This document shows, piece by piece, positions 48,133 through 59,910 of a DNA stretch of 64,000 nucleotides. This DNA comes from Solanum dulcamara. Lineage: Eukaryota > Streptophyta > Magnoliopsida > Solanales > Solanaceae. The stretch lies in the NCBI RefSeq assembly GCF_947179165.1, contig NC_077238.1:37189793-37253792 (forward strand). Direction: 5' to 3'. The notes below the pieces were generated by a model that saw only the letters and a program-made list of their open reading frames with translations, was not told where the DNA came from and did no database searches. A program made the position numbers and the translations under genes. The stretch's first letter is position 1; each line of letters starts with the position of its first letter.

Positions 48133-49330
48133 ATGCCTCTATGAAGAGCCTACGTGAGAAGGAATGCGAATGGAAATATGGATGAGAAGCAACAAGATCC
48201 ACAAGATACTGATGGCCTTTTGACCGAGAAAGTCGCCCACACCAAATTTAGAACAGCTATTCAAGTGCTTATTCAAGCTACGACGACACAAGCCAACAAT
48301 GAGGTGGTTGCTCTCGTAAACCCAAATATGGGTACGATGGCTTCTAGGATAAGTGATTTCACAAGGATGAACCCTTTGAAGTTTCATGATTTAAAGGTAG
48401 ATAAGGATCCACAAGAGTTCATAGAGGGTATCAACAAGATTGTAGGCATAGTGGGAGTTAATCTGGTGGAGAAGGTGGATTTGACCGCTTATTAATTGAG
48501 AGGAGTGGCCCAAATTTGGTTTGATCAATTGAAGGATGAAAGAGCTAGGGAAGTGGTCCCTTATATTGGGAGGACTTCAAAGATTTATTTCTTGGCTGTT
48601 TCTTTCCCCTTGAATTAGGGAAGCTAAACTTCAAGAGTTAATCAATCTAAAGCAAGGTAACATGAGTATGCGGGAATATGCCTTGAAGTTCACACAATTG
48701 TCCGAATATGCTCCATTCATTGTTGCCGATTTTTGAGCTTGTATGAGCAATTTTGTTTTGGGTATTTTGGACTTGGTGGTTAATTAGTGTAGAACCTCTA
48801 GCTTGATCAAAGAGATGGACATATCAAGGTTGATGACTCATCCCGAGAAAATTGAGGAGGAAAATCTTAATGAGCAGGAAAAAGAGTAAAAGAGAGTAAA
48901 GATCAATAGTGGTGACTTTTCACATGTAAGTTTTGGGAATGGTGGTCATTCACAGTTTCGCACAAAGTTCTCCGGTCAAAATTGTTCTAGTACTCTGACT
49001 TCAAAATTCAACAAGGATAGGGTGTCTAACTCTAAGATTTAAGGGAGTGCTCCGAGTGATCATACTATCCCAACATCTAGAAAGTGTGGAAAGAGCTATT
49101 AAGGTAATTTTTTGGTAGATTCTGATGCTTGTTATGGTTCCAACAAGATGGTTCATAGGGTAAGTAATTTTCCTTCTAGTGCTGGTAGAGGTGGAGGTGG
49201 TCGACCTTAGACGCAGACTATTACGTCTGGTCATCCATCTCAATAGGGTACTTTATTAGGTTTTGGTGGTGGTCAGCACTTAAACATATTCTATGCTCTT
49301 TAGACTCGATATGAGTTGGAGGATTCTCTC
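48133..49330 (+). pseudogene. Gyp-C gag, copy 2, with zinc-knuckle region
   Basis: Up to 49001 this is the duplicate of 41868-42736. Beyond it the original Gyp-C continues with a damaged zinc region (KCGKSY near 49085), a Gly-rich linker (GRGGGG near 49188) and the protease entry (YELEDSLDVVSGML near 49311). Several stops occur. Unlike copy 1, this copy leads into the Gyp-C pol remnant. Confidence 0.82.
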
Positions 49331-50372
49331 GATGTGGTCAGTGGTATGTTATAAGTCTTTTAGTTTGATGTTTATGCTTTTTTATATCTAGGAGTAAATC
49401 TTTATTTTTCGACTCCCTATCTTGCTAAGAAGTTTGTTATTAGTCTCGAAATCTTTCTAAAGCCCTTTTCAGTATATACTCTTGTTGATGATACAGTTTT
49501 GGCTAAACAAGTCTAGGAATTGCCAGTCTTATTTTTTTATAAAGTCACCTCAGTTGATCTTGTAGAGTTTGATATGACTGATTTTGATGTTATTTTTGGT
49601 ATGGATTGGCTTCATGCATCTTATACTTCTACTTCCGTGTTTAAAGGTCAATTCATCCCGTTTCTTAAAGCTCAAAAAATGATTTCTAAAGGTTGTATCT
49701 ACCATCTTTTATGGGTTAGGGATACAAATTCCAAAGCCCCTACTCTTGAGTTAGTTTTGATAGTGAATGAGTTTCTAAAAGCATTTCCCCATGATCTTTC
49801 TAGAGTTCCTCCCAAAAGAAAAATAAACTTTGGTATTGATCTTCTCCCTGATATCCAGCCTATCTTTACCCTCCTTAGAGAATGGCTCTAGTGGAACTTA
49901 AGGAGTTGATAGATCAGCTAAAAGATTTGTTGGATAAGGGCTTAATAGGATCGAGTATATCTCCATGTGATGCTTCTATTCTCTTTGTTCGAAAGAAGGA
50001 TGATTCCTTCTATATGTGTATTAACTATCGATAGTTGAACAAGGTCATAATTAAGAATAAGTATCCCATCAATAAGAGTTTGAAATATATGTTCAAGCAA
50101 AAGGATTTGAACCTCGACAAAAGAGATGGCTTGAGTTGTTGAAGGATTATGATATGAATGCGTTGTACCATTTAGGGAAGGAAAATGTGGTTACCGATGC
50201 TCTTAGTAGATTGTTCATGGATGGTGTTTCTCATATTGAGGATAAGAAGATGGAGTTAGTTCGTGATGTACATTTACTATCTTATTTAATTTGGGTGATC
50301 GCTTGGTTAATTTCGAGGATGGTGGTGTGGTCATTCAAAATGGTTGAGAATCATCCTTTGTGTCAGAAGTGA
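49331..50372 (+). pseudogene. Gyp-C protease, truncated reverse transcriptase and RNase H tail
   Basis: The protease lacks the usual D-S/P-G triad (YLGVN at the expected place), followed by [13 protein letters not shown] at 49580-49620. The reverse-transcriptase start reads LKELIDQLKDLLDKG and NKVIIKNKYPI, then jumps at about 50070 straight to KSLKYMFKQKDLN, an RNase H block. The palm with the catalytic aspartates is deleted. The tail LLKDYDMNALYHLGKENVV and TDALSRL is readable at 50136-50220. Confidence 0.82.
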
Positions 50373-51654
50373 AGGCAAGGTAAGACAATGATTTAGTTTT
50401 TGTTAAGTTGAAGAAAGAGGTTACCAAAAAAGGCATTGAGGCTTTCTCCTAAGGGGGAGATGGTTTACTTCGATATCAAGGTTGATTATGTATTCCCAAT
50501 ATTGATGCGTTGAGGGAAATGATATTGTCTGAAGCTTATAGTTCCTGATATTATATTCACCCAGGATCGACCAAGATGTATCGTGATTTTAAGTTAACTG
50601 TATTGGTAAAATGACATGAAGAAAGATATTATATAATTTATGGTTAAATATCCAAATTGTCAACAAGTGAAGGTTGCGCATAAAAACTCAGGAGGTTTTG
50701 CTCAAGACATTGAATTTCCTACTTGGAAGTGGGAAGATTTGAACATGGATTTCATTAAAGGATTGCCTCGTTCTCTTAGGCAACATTATTTGATTTGGGT
50801 TGTTGTGGATTGAATGACTAAGTCGGCATATTTTCTTCCCGTTAGGACTTCTTATTCAACCGAGGATTATGCTAGACTTTACATTCAAGAGTTCATGAAA
50901 TTGCATGGTGTTTCGTTGTGTATCATTTTGGATCGAGGTACTCACATTACATCACAGTTTTGGAGGTCATTTCAAAAGGATCTTGGTACTCAAGGTAATC
51001 TTAGACAACTTTTCACCCTCTGACTGATGGTCAAGCCAATAGGACTATTCAGAACTTGGAGGATATGTTGAGGGCCTGCATAATTGACTTCAAAAGAAAT
51101 TAGGATGACCATGCTATTAATTGAGTTTTCCTATAACAATAGTTATCATTCGACTATCCAAATGGGTCAATTGAGAAATTGTATGGTAGGAGTTGTAGGT
51201 CTTCGATTGGATGGTTTGAGGTTGGTGAGGTCTCTTTGATAGGGCCTGAGTTGGTTTTAAATATATAGAAAAGTTTGGCTTATTAGAAAGAGGTTAAAAA
51301 CAACCCAAAGATGATGAAAAGCCTATTTATTTGTGAGGAGAAGAGGTTGATGATTGGTTTTACTTGAAAATCTCACATATGAAGGGTGTGATATGTTTTG
51401 GTAAGAAAGGGAAGCTTAGTCCCCGCTATGTCGATCCATATAAGATTTTTAAGCATTTTGGTAAAGTGGATTATGAGTTGGATTTGTCTTGGGAGTTGGC
51501 ATTGGTGCATCCGGTGTTTCATGTCTCTTTATTGAAGAAGTGTGTTGGTGATCCTATGTTTATTGTTCCATTGGACAGTGTTTGTGTAAAAGAGAGTGTA
51601 TCTTATGAAGAAGTTCTAGATTTTAGATCGCCAAGTCTAGAAGTTAAAGAGTAA
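50373..51654 (+). pseudogene. Gyp-C integrase, broken
   Basis: Remnants in order: a zinc-binding block around 50560-50670 (YIHPGSTKMYRD, then NCQQ), the D-D-E core with TKSAYFLPVRTSYSTEDYARLYIQEF in part and ILDRGTHITSQFW at 50814-50985, and the C-terminal stretch 51364-51654 (MKGVICFGKKGKLSPRY, VFHVSLLKK). Multiple stops and frameshifts occur. Confidence 0.82.
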
Positions 51655-51997
51655 AAAAGTTGCATCTCTCAAGGTCCTTTGGAGTGACCAACTAGTTTAG
51701 GGTGCTATATGGGAGGAAGAAGCCGACATGGTGTCTGGTTATCGTCATATCTTTCACCTCATTTAATCTTGAGGTATTAAGTTTTCTTATTTTCACTATT
51801 TTGGATTCATGCGTTTCAGTTATTCTCATGTCTCCATATGCATGCATGTTCATGAAATTGATTTTTAAAGTAATGTTTTAGCTTGGGGTTGATTATTCCT
51901 TGCTTTATGCATTTATAAGTGTCATTGTCTCTTTCCCTACTATATTCATATAGCTTTATCCCCCATTCGAGGATAAATGTTCCCAAGAGAGAGATAT
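51655..51997 (+). other. Gyp-C 3' untranslated region
   Basis: AT-rich, ending with ATTCGAGGATAAATGTTCCC and AAGAGAGAGATAT, a purine-rich tract directly before the LTR. Confidence 0.6.
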
Positions 51998-52208
51998 TGT
52001 AATACCCAAAAATTGAAAAGTTGGAAAAAGGAAAAAGTTGCAGAAAATAGTATCTGATGCCAGCTCCTACGAGATGACCTATGGGTCATAGGATGTACAA
52101 TAAGGTCCTATAGTCCGTAGATAGTAGTCGTAGAAAGGGCCTAAGGATTGGAAAAATGGATAAGTATTAGATCACCTGACGAGAGGGTCCTACAGACCGC
52201 ATGAAGTT

Positions 52209-52233
52209 CTATGGGTCATAGGATGACCCGTAG
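52209..52233 (+). repeat. Hairpin-forming box in the Gyp-C LTR
   Basis: CTATGGGTCA and TGACCCGTAG form a ten-base inverted pair with one wobble position, around a five-base loop. It is the clearest of many GGGTCGTAG-type palindromic boxes in the first 450 bp of the Gyp-C, Gyp-B and F LTRs. Confidence 0.8.
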
Positions 52234-52508
52234 AGTGAGGTTCAAAGGCTTGGTTTTTCAAATTTTTGAAGTTGGTAGGACGAAATATTTTGACGGCCTA
52301 TATAGATGTCTACGACTGCTAGACTGGTGTCTAATGTCAAGATGCAAATTCTAGCATCTACTGTTTTCATAACTATCTTCTAGGGATGAGTCGTATGACT
52401 CATAGGACAACATACAATCGGTAGGCCAGGGGTCTTAGGGGTTGGGGGTGATTGGTAGTAACTCCAAAATTATGTTGTTTTGAATTATTTTGGATGTCCT
52501 ATAACTAT

Positions 52509-52615
52509 TTAAAAAGCCAACGGTCCTTCCCGTGCGCGGAGGAGAAAGTTATGGAACAATTAAGCTTATTATTGGGCTGGTTATTCAGAGACAGCAATTG
52601 GCTGTCGAATTTCGC
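52509..52615. other. 107-bp insert of unknown origin in the Gyp-C 3' LTR
   Basis: The insert is absent from both the 5' LTR (about 30985) and the duplicated LTR piece (about 54268). It contains GTCCTTCCCGTGCGCGGAGG and is more GC-rich than its surroundings. It is open in one plus-strand frame (PTVLPVRGGESYGTIKL and on). I do not recognise the protein. It could be a captured exon or organellar fragment, or filler from break repair. Confidence 0.65.
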
Positions 52616-54167
52616 CAAACCCTTCAAACCTTCCCCATTCCCTCCTAATCTCCTAAAATTATCTAAGGCATTCAAGGTTCTCTCTCAAGGTTTCTTCTCC
52701 AAGTCAAGGTTAGGCTTTCAAGGTCAAGTTCAAGTCTTCATTTTTAGAGATTGCATCAGGGCTTCGATTATCAAGGTATGTGGGAATTCATCAATGGATT
52801 CCTTTCATTCATTGGGTCCAAAAAGATCTCAACTCTCCAAATTAGTTTCACCCAATTCAATGAGGGTTTTATGTCAAATCTCTCGGGTATTTTTTATTTT
52901 AATTCAATTGGTGTTATTCTATCTTATTATGAATGAATTTAATATGATACATGATTTCCAATTGATTTCATATGGACCCATGCATTATGTCTAAGATTTT
53001 CACTTATGAACTATGAACTATGATCATGAAGTTGATGAAAGATTTATGCAAGTTTTAGTTAAATGATGAAGTATATTTCTAGGATGTTTCAAGTACGTAT
53101 CAATGAATTATGAAAGATTTTCTCACAATATGAATAAAATCATGATTTAGATGCTTAGAAATTAAGTGTCCATATGAATTATATGAATCATGATTTAAAA
53201 GGAGATACTCTTATATGATTTTATGGTGTGTACTGGTATATGATTATTATCTTTTCTAATATTTTGTTGATAATTAATTTTATCTATTTCAATGAAATTT
53301 GACGTAGCACCGAGAGGACTTGAGGTGGAGGCTTGGTAAGGGAGTCTCTAGTAGAAACCTCTAGTCCCAAACTACATGGCCATGCAGGTTACCTTAAATC
53401 ACTTAGTTAGTGGATCCATAAATAGTTCATGATGATATGATACGGAGCCTACCTTGGAAAGTGGTCTCTCTTTTTTTTGATGTAGGAGTTACACTGGACT
53501 CCATGTTATAACTCACATGATTTTATTATTGGTTACGGTCCATATCCCACAGAATGTCTATGTTTTCTTACAAGCTTTTAATGATGTCTCTTAGGATGCA
53601 TTGACCTTATCTCATGATTTTACTTCAAGCTTTTTAAGGATTTTGGTCACACATTTCATGTTTATGTGTATCATTAAATCATATTACTTTATGCATATTT
53701 CTCACATACTTAGTATATTTAATGTAGTAACACATACTTTTACCTCTATTACATCATAATATAGGTCACGATGCTCCGCTTATTCTCGTGACTAGCATAT
53801 ATTTCAACGGAGATTGCTTGTTTTTGTGAGTCCTCATGATTCAAGGGGCACCCACTATGTCATTTTGTTACTTTCAAACGTGTGTTCTTTCTTATGGTTT
53901 GAGTGAGCTAGGGCTTGTCCTATGCCCCCGTCTAAGTTAGTACAGGTATTGTCATACTAGATGAGTATGATTTCATTCATTTTGAATGTCATGTTTTGAA
54001 TTCTCTTTTATCGAGATTTCTATATTTTGAGACTTACCTTTCGCATTTACGTTTACTCTTGATTTCATGTTATGTTGTGTCATGCTATGTATTCTAAGAG
54101 TCTTGGTTAGAGTCTCTTAGAATTCTAATTGTCGTGTCATGTTTAGGGTCTAGCTTGGGTCTTGACA

Positions 54168-54197
54168 AAAGTATTTGGAGCTAAAAACTAGTGAAGC
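54168..54197 (+). mobile_element. Athila-like 3' LTR, segment 2 (first copy of the flank)
   Basis: After the pentamer AAAGT the Athila LTR resumes with ATTTGGAGCTAAAA, matching 4619 onward. It is cut off after GTGAAGC by the tandem duplication. Confidence 0.8.
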
Positions 54198-55821
54198 ACA
54201 ATTTGGACAATTCCTACCCACTTAACTCCAAAATTATGTTGTTTTGAATTATTTTGGATATCCTATAGCTACCCAAACCCTTCAAACCTTCCCCATTCCC
54301 TCCTAATCTCCTAAAATTATCTAAGGCATTCAAGGTTCTCTCTCAAGGTTTCTTCTCCAAGTCAAGGTTAGGCTTTCAAGGTCAAGTTCAAGTCTCCATT
54401 TTTAGAGATTGCATCAGGGCATCGATTATCAAGGTATGTGGGAATTCATCAATGGATTCCTTTCATTCATTGGGTCCAAAAAGATCTCAACTCTCCAAAT
54501 TAGTTTCATCCAATTCAATGAGGGTTTTATGTCAAATCTCTCAGGTATTTTTTTATTTTAATTCAATTGGTGTTATTCTATCTTATTATGAATGAATTTA
54601 ATAAGATACGTGATTTTCAATTGACTTCACATGGACCCATGCATTATGTCTACGATTTTCACTTATGAACTATGAACTATGATCATGAAATTATGTCTAG
54701 GATGTTTCAAGTACGTATCAATGAATTGTGAAAGATTTTCTCACAATATAAATGAAATCATGATTTAGATGCCTCAAAAGGTAAGTATCTATATGAATTA
54801 TGTTATGAATCATGATTTGAAAGGAACTACTCTTATATAATTTTATTGTGTGGACTGATATATGATTATTGGCTTTCATAATGTTATGTTGATAATCAAT
54901 TTTATCTATTCTATTGAGATTTGACTCAGCACCAAAAGGACTTGAGGTGGAGGCTTGCTAAGGGAATCTCTAGTAGAAACCTCTAGTCCCAAACTACGTG
55001 CCCATATAGATTGTCTTAAATCACTTAGCTAGTGGATCCATAAATAGATCTTGATGATATGATACAGAGTCTACCTTGAAAAGTGGCCTCTCATTTTTTC
55101 AGTGTAGGAGTTACACTGGACTCCATGTTATAGCTCACATGATTTTATTATTAGTTACAGTCCATATCCCACAGAATGTCTATGTTTTCTTACTAGCTTT
55201 TAAGGATGTCTCTTATGATGCATTGACCTTATGTCATGATTTTACTTTAAGCTTTTCAAGGATTTCGGTCACACATTTCATATTTATGCGTATCTTGAAA
55301 TCATATTACTTTATGCATATTTCTCACATACTTAGTATATTCCATGTAGTAACATATACTTTTGCATATATTGTCTCATAATATAGGTCACAATGCTCCT
55401 TCTCATTCTCATGGCTAGCACAGGTTTCAACGGAGATTACTTGTTTCTGTGAGTCCTTATGATTTGAGGGCACACCCACTATATCATATTTTTACTTTTA
55501 GAGTTTTGTGCTTTCTTATGATTTAGGTGAGCTGGGGCTTGTCCTATACCTCCGTCTAAGTTAGTAGAGAAATTGTCATACTAGATGAGTTTTCTTTCAT
55601 TCATTTCGAATGTCATGTTTTGAATTCTCTTTTATCAAGATTTCTCTATTTTGAGACATACCTTCCGCATTTATGTTTACTCTTGATTTCATGCTATGTT
55701 GTGTCATGATATGTATGCTAAGACTCTTGGTTAGAGTCTCTTAGAATTTCAATTGTCGTGTCATGTCTAGAGTCTAGCTTGGGTCTTGAAAAAAGTATTT
55801 GGAGCTAAAAACTAGTGAAGC
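54198..55821 (+). repeat. Tandem duplicate of Gyp-C LTR end plus flank (1,624 bp)
   Basis: This stretch repeats the 3' three quarters of the Gyp-C LTR and then the same 30 bp of Athila flank (AAAGT, ATTTGGAGC to GTGAAGC). Landmarks are offset by 1,624 bp (54167/55791, 54197/55821). Its start, ATTCCTACCCACTTAACTCC, is closer to the 5' LTR than the present first copy is. The deletion and the 107-bp insert in the first copy are therefore later than the duplication. Confidence 0.88.
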
Positions 55822-55861
55822 GCACCGGTGAAAGAACTAGTTCCTCACAGAATCTGACAGG
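55822..55861 (+). mobile_element. Athila-like 3' LTR, segment 3
   Basis: GCACCGGTGAAAGAAC and CCTCACAGAATCTGACAGG match 4642-4684. It ends with ACAGG, the target site of solo LTR E. Confidence 0.75.
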
Positions 55862-58235
55862 TGTAACACCAAAAATATTTTAAGCTAACATCCGAATCAT
55901 TTTTCTTATGCATATAGGCTTGAACTAGATGAATTCTAATAGTATATATGTGTTAGGTTCAATTCCTAAGAATTTGATGTATATTAGATGTGGTTTAGGT
56001 TCATAAGAAATCTCTAACACCAAGCCAAGCTCAAAGCATTTCCATCAGCTAAGTTTTTTGTACGAGTTCATATAAAGGTCAATTTTAAATAATAATATCT
56101 CCTAGAATATGAAGCGTTAGGTGGCCTATAACCTATTAGATTAAAAGTCTATGAATACTCTTTCCAACGCCACTAATTTTGCATCAATCCGAGTTTAGAG
56201 TAAAAAGTTATGGTTGATTCACTAAAGATGCTTTAACCTGGCAACAACTCCGCGATGGCTCCGCGACACAGAGTGGATATAGTCTTCACTGCCCACTTGA
56301 ATAAATTTCATCTTTCAGCACAAATTATTTATTTTCTTGAGGGTATTTTTGTCCTAAAAACCTTTGGTGAGTAATCTAAATGTCCTTAAACGTGTAGGAA
56401 ATAGTTTTTCATAATTACAACTCTCTCATTCACTCCTAAATTTCTATGCTCAAGAACATCAAGAAATACCAAGGCTACGGTTTATCTCCCAAGATTTTCC
56501 TATAGATTAAGCACCAAAATTCCAAGATCAAAAATTTCCTCAAAGAAAGCTGATATCCTTCCTCAGGCTCAAGAAAAATCAAGTCTCCACCAAAGTATTC
56601 AGTCTAATAGTTTCATAATCAGGTATGTAAAGCTACTCATAGTATTGTAGTAAAATTTTGCTCATGCCCTACATCTAAATTCTGTCACTAAGATTTAAAC
56701 CTAGGATTTTAACCCAATCTTTTCTTGAAATTCGAGGTTTTATTATTATTTGTTGTTGAATTTGAATTTCTTATGTTGAACTTATGATTTCTTATATAAT
56801 TCTAGTTTTTGAGTGTTGTTCATGCTTATTTTTCACATGAATTTTTTTTGAGTTATTGAATGAAGGTTTTATATTGCTATATATTGTGCATTGTTTTCAG
56901 CTAAAGTAAAAGTATTTTCAAAGCTATTAGGAAAAGAAGAATTTTAACGAAACTTGAGTGTTCGAAATGCATCAATTGATTTTGGAAAGAGCATGGTTAT
57001 TTCTAAAAGAAAGCATAGCATATCAATTTTAGAAGAAAAGTTCAGTCAATTGAAGTATTTTGCATTACTGCCCATTATGCATTATTTTTAGAGTTTTAAG
57101 TGAGTTAAAGTATTTTGCATTTACCATCTAGAATGAATTTTGAGGGAAATTGAATGATTCCAAATACATGACTTGTATTGAGAAGAGCATGAGTATTTCA
57201 AAAGAAAGTATAATTTGTTTCAGAGAATAGTTCAGCTAAATAAGTAAAGTTCATTGAGACTTTAGAGGAGTATTTTGAGTAGCTACTCACACAGATATTA
57301 TATCAACATTATTACATATTTGATAGTAGTATTGAACATCGATTCGGGTAAGAGTCCATATAACTCAAATTCCATAAACTACGTAGCCAGTGTAGGATAG
57401 GATCGTGCCATTGGGTCGGGTGATTCCTCACCCTAATTCTTGATAAGGAATTGTATATGGATCCATGAGTTAAGTTGCGTCCCTTATTCTGGTAAGGTAA
57501 TGGATGACTCTGGCAATGTGAGCAGTAAATTGTATCATCACGAGGCTCAGAGTGATGGTTTTCAATAAGAGAAACTCTCTGAGAAAAGAAAAATATTATT
57601 TTATAGAGTTGCATTTATTGATTTACTTCAGTTATAAAGCTTTGAGGTTTTCATTATAATTGCATGTTTTACTTTTAGTCAAGTTATTTTCTATATTCCT
57701 TTCAGCATATGTATTCAGTTCAGTTCAGTTTTTTCATTCAAGTTTATTAAATACCGTACATTCCATGTACTGACATCATTCGATGCTTCATCATTTTATG
57801 ATGCATGATCGTAAAAACTCCTGTAAGATCTCTTTCCATCAGTGGTTGGTTAGACCTACTTGCTTTTTGAGGGGTCCAGTTTAGTTAGTTCAGTTCATTT
57901 AATTATTAGCCATTTTAGTTGAGTAGTCAGGTAGTCGTGGGTCTAGTCCCTATACTTATCTCAATTTAGTAGAGTCTTTATGGACAAAGATAATAAATCA
58001 TATCAGTCTTTTGTATTCAGAAGTATTAAACTTTATTCATATTATTATTTATATTTAGATTGATTTCAGATTTTTACATGAGATACCTTTAAATAATTTT
58101 AAATGTTCATTTTATAAAGTTTTTGTACATATATTTAGTCTTTCGCTCAGTAGTCAGTCAAGCCAAGGGTTCACTTGGGACCAATAATAATTTTTTATTA
58201 CCGATCATGCCAGGGTGTAGAACATAAGAGTGACA
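55862..58235 (+). mobile_element. Solo LTR E (Ty3/gypsy)
   Basis: Of 2,374 bp, starting TGTAACACC and ending AGAGTGACA, with no coding domain. Target duplication is ACAGG (55857-55861) against ATAGG (58236-58240). A donor-like CAG/GTATGTAAAG is at 56623 and a branch-like TACTGAC near 57768. The expected acceptor near 57806 appears mutated (ATGATGCATG). Confidence 0.85.
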
Positions 58236-58444
58236 ATAGGTGTCTCGCCGGCTGGACCAAAGCAAGCTGAAATGGTGCCTGTGCTACAATTAGTGCACCA
58301 AAATGGATGATCAGTGGTTCTCCGGTCCCAACAAAAAAGCTCCTAGAAGCACTGAAGGTTGAAGTAAGTCAGCAATTGGCGTCTCACAATGGGGATCGGT
58401 GAGTCACCAGTGAAACGCAAGTCTCGACGGAGAAGCTGATGCAC
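58236..58444 (+). mobile_element. Athila-like 3' LTR, segment 4
   Basis: AGGTGTCTCGCC, GCAAGCTGAAATGGTG, GCTCCTAGAAGCA and GGCGTCTCACAATGG match 4680-4900 of the 5' LTR. It ends TGCAC, the target pentamer of solo LTR F. Confidence 0.85.
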
Positions 58445-59387
58445 TGTCATGACCCAGACCAGGGGCCTAACCGTGACACGGCAATTGAGAGCCCAAAGGA
58501 TCCCAACCAAGCCTCTTAGCATATATTGCATTCATAAGGTAAAATACAACATTATAAAAACAAGCGGAAGAATAATCTCAAATATGGAAGTCTAGAAATG
58601 GAAATAAAATCTTAAGTCAAATGTCTAAATGGACTACATCAACTCTATGTCTAAACATGTCTCTATCATACAAACATAGGTGGGAGCATAGAACAATCCC
58701 TAGCTCCTAAAACAAGAAAGAAACATCTCAAAATAGCAACATAGTCTAGGGGTAGCAAGAAAAGAAATAAGCTCAATAGTTAGACCCCGAAGCATGAGGA
58801 CTTACCAAATCAAGTGAACAAGTCTTCTATCTAGCCATGAGAGTGTGTAGGGTGATCTACAAGCCCTATATTATAAGGCAATGTAGGCAAACAAAAAAAG
58901 TATGCGTTAGTACTTTGAATGTATTAAGTATGTGAGTAATGCAATGCATAACATAAAAGCAATGATGTAATGATTAAGGTTAGAACATATAACAAGTAAT
59001 CATTTATACGTGATAGTGAATCAAGAGTAAGTCTAATGTCATTTAAAACCATAGTGTAATCTTATAAAGAGAACTTGTACAATGCATGGATAGTCATAAG
59101 TCATAATGAAATTTTTTCATAAGTAGTAGTAAAGGTATTAAATCATATTGAGAGTCATAAAACCATGGGTGAGAGAACATACTTTAATTTGTAAGAGACA
59201 TATTAGCCATAGTAAGATATACTTTAAACATTGAAGGAGGGACCTTGTACCTTTGTGAGAGCAACCGTTAACCGACATAAACCATGTGAGCTATAACATG
59301 GAGTCCCAATGTTTACCCATACATCAGAGGAAAGGAGGAGACTACTTGACAAGGTAGACTCCTATATACCTAAGTGGATCCACTAAT

Positions 59388-59535
59388 CTACATGAAGGAT
59401 CAAGCCTCTATTACGGGTAAAGGAATCGAGTCTCTACTATGGGTGATCCTTTATCCTACGGTGGAACATATTTATGGGACAATGGAATCTTAGTACGGGT
59501 CTCTTTCCTCTACTACGCGAGAGAGCCTCTATCCC
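59388..59535 (-). repeat. Irregular CTCTACTACGGG boxes in LTR F
   Basis: CCTCTATTACGGGTA, TCTCTACTATGGGTG, TCTTAGTACGGGTC and CCTCTACTACGCGAG recur through about 150 bp, as an irregular tandem array inside the candidate intron. Confidence 0.7.
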
Positions 59536-59833
59536 AATGTTCACTCGGTGCTAGGTAAACTCTCAATGGAATAGACAAACCATAAGACATAAACTCAACA
59601 TCATGTGGGAGGGGAAATATTTACTACCCGTCTACCATTCATAAGCGTAATCATAGAATAGCTCCTTAATATTATCTCATGCAATGTGAGTATTGACCTT
59701 TTATCATTACACATTCATACTTAGGTGAGAAGAACCCACCATCATTCATTCTTGACTTGAATTTCATCATAAAGTTTATTTCAAACCTTTCATGAAACTT
59801 GCTTGAAAGCCTTATTAAATCATTCTCATAATA

Positions 59834-59848
59834 TACATATATATATTT

Positions 59849-59910
<62 letters not shown>

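Larger units (their letters stand above)
42737..49001 (+). repeat. 6,265-bp tandem duplication, copy 2
   Basis: The junction at 42737-42739 shares CAA with both parents: the left side continues Gyp-C gag up to this point, the right side starts inside Gyp-B reverse transcriptase. Copy 2 shares the stop codons and frameshifts of copy 1, so decay predates duplication. In copy 2 the catalytic FIDD has become FIND near 42767-42775. Confidence 0.95.
51998..54167 (+). mobile_element. Gyp-C 3' LTR
   Basis: Starts TGTAATACCC and ends GGTCTTGACA. The target duplication is AAAGG (27580-27584) against AAAGT (54168-54172). Compared with the 5' LTR it has a deletion of roughly 130 bp before 52460 and a unique 107-bp insert at 52509-52615. 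Donor-like AAG/GTATGTGGG is at 52776 and acceptor-like TCATAATATAG ends at 53764, 403 nt before the LTR end. Confidence 0.88.

Noticed and set aside
41889..48495. Two independent gag genes of 113 codons, suggesting two elements
   Set aside because: They are the two copies of one gag made by the 6,265-bp tandem duplication, not separate insertions.
52452..52994. ORF of 180 codons across the Gyp-C 3' LTR
   Set aside because: It owes its length to the 107-bp insert joining LTR frames. The sister LTRs have no such frame, and no domain is visible.
8277..54167. Endogenous pararetrovirus (caulimovirid) sequence
   Set aside because: All reverse-transcriptase blocks sit between LTRs, with integrase following RNase H, as in Ty3/gypsy retrotransposons. 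No movement-protein domain was seen.
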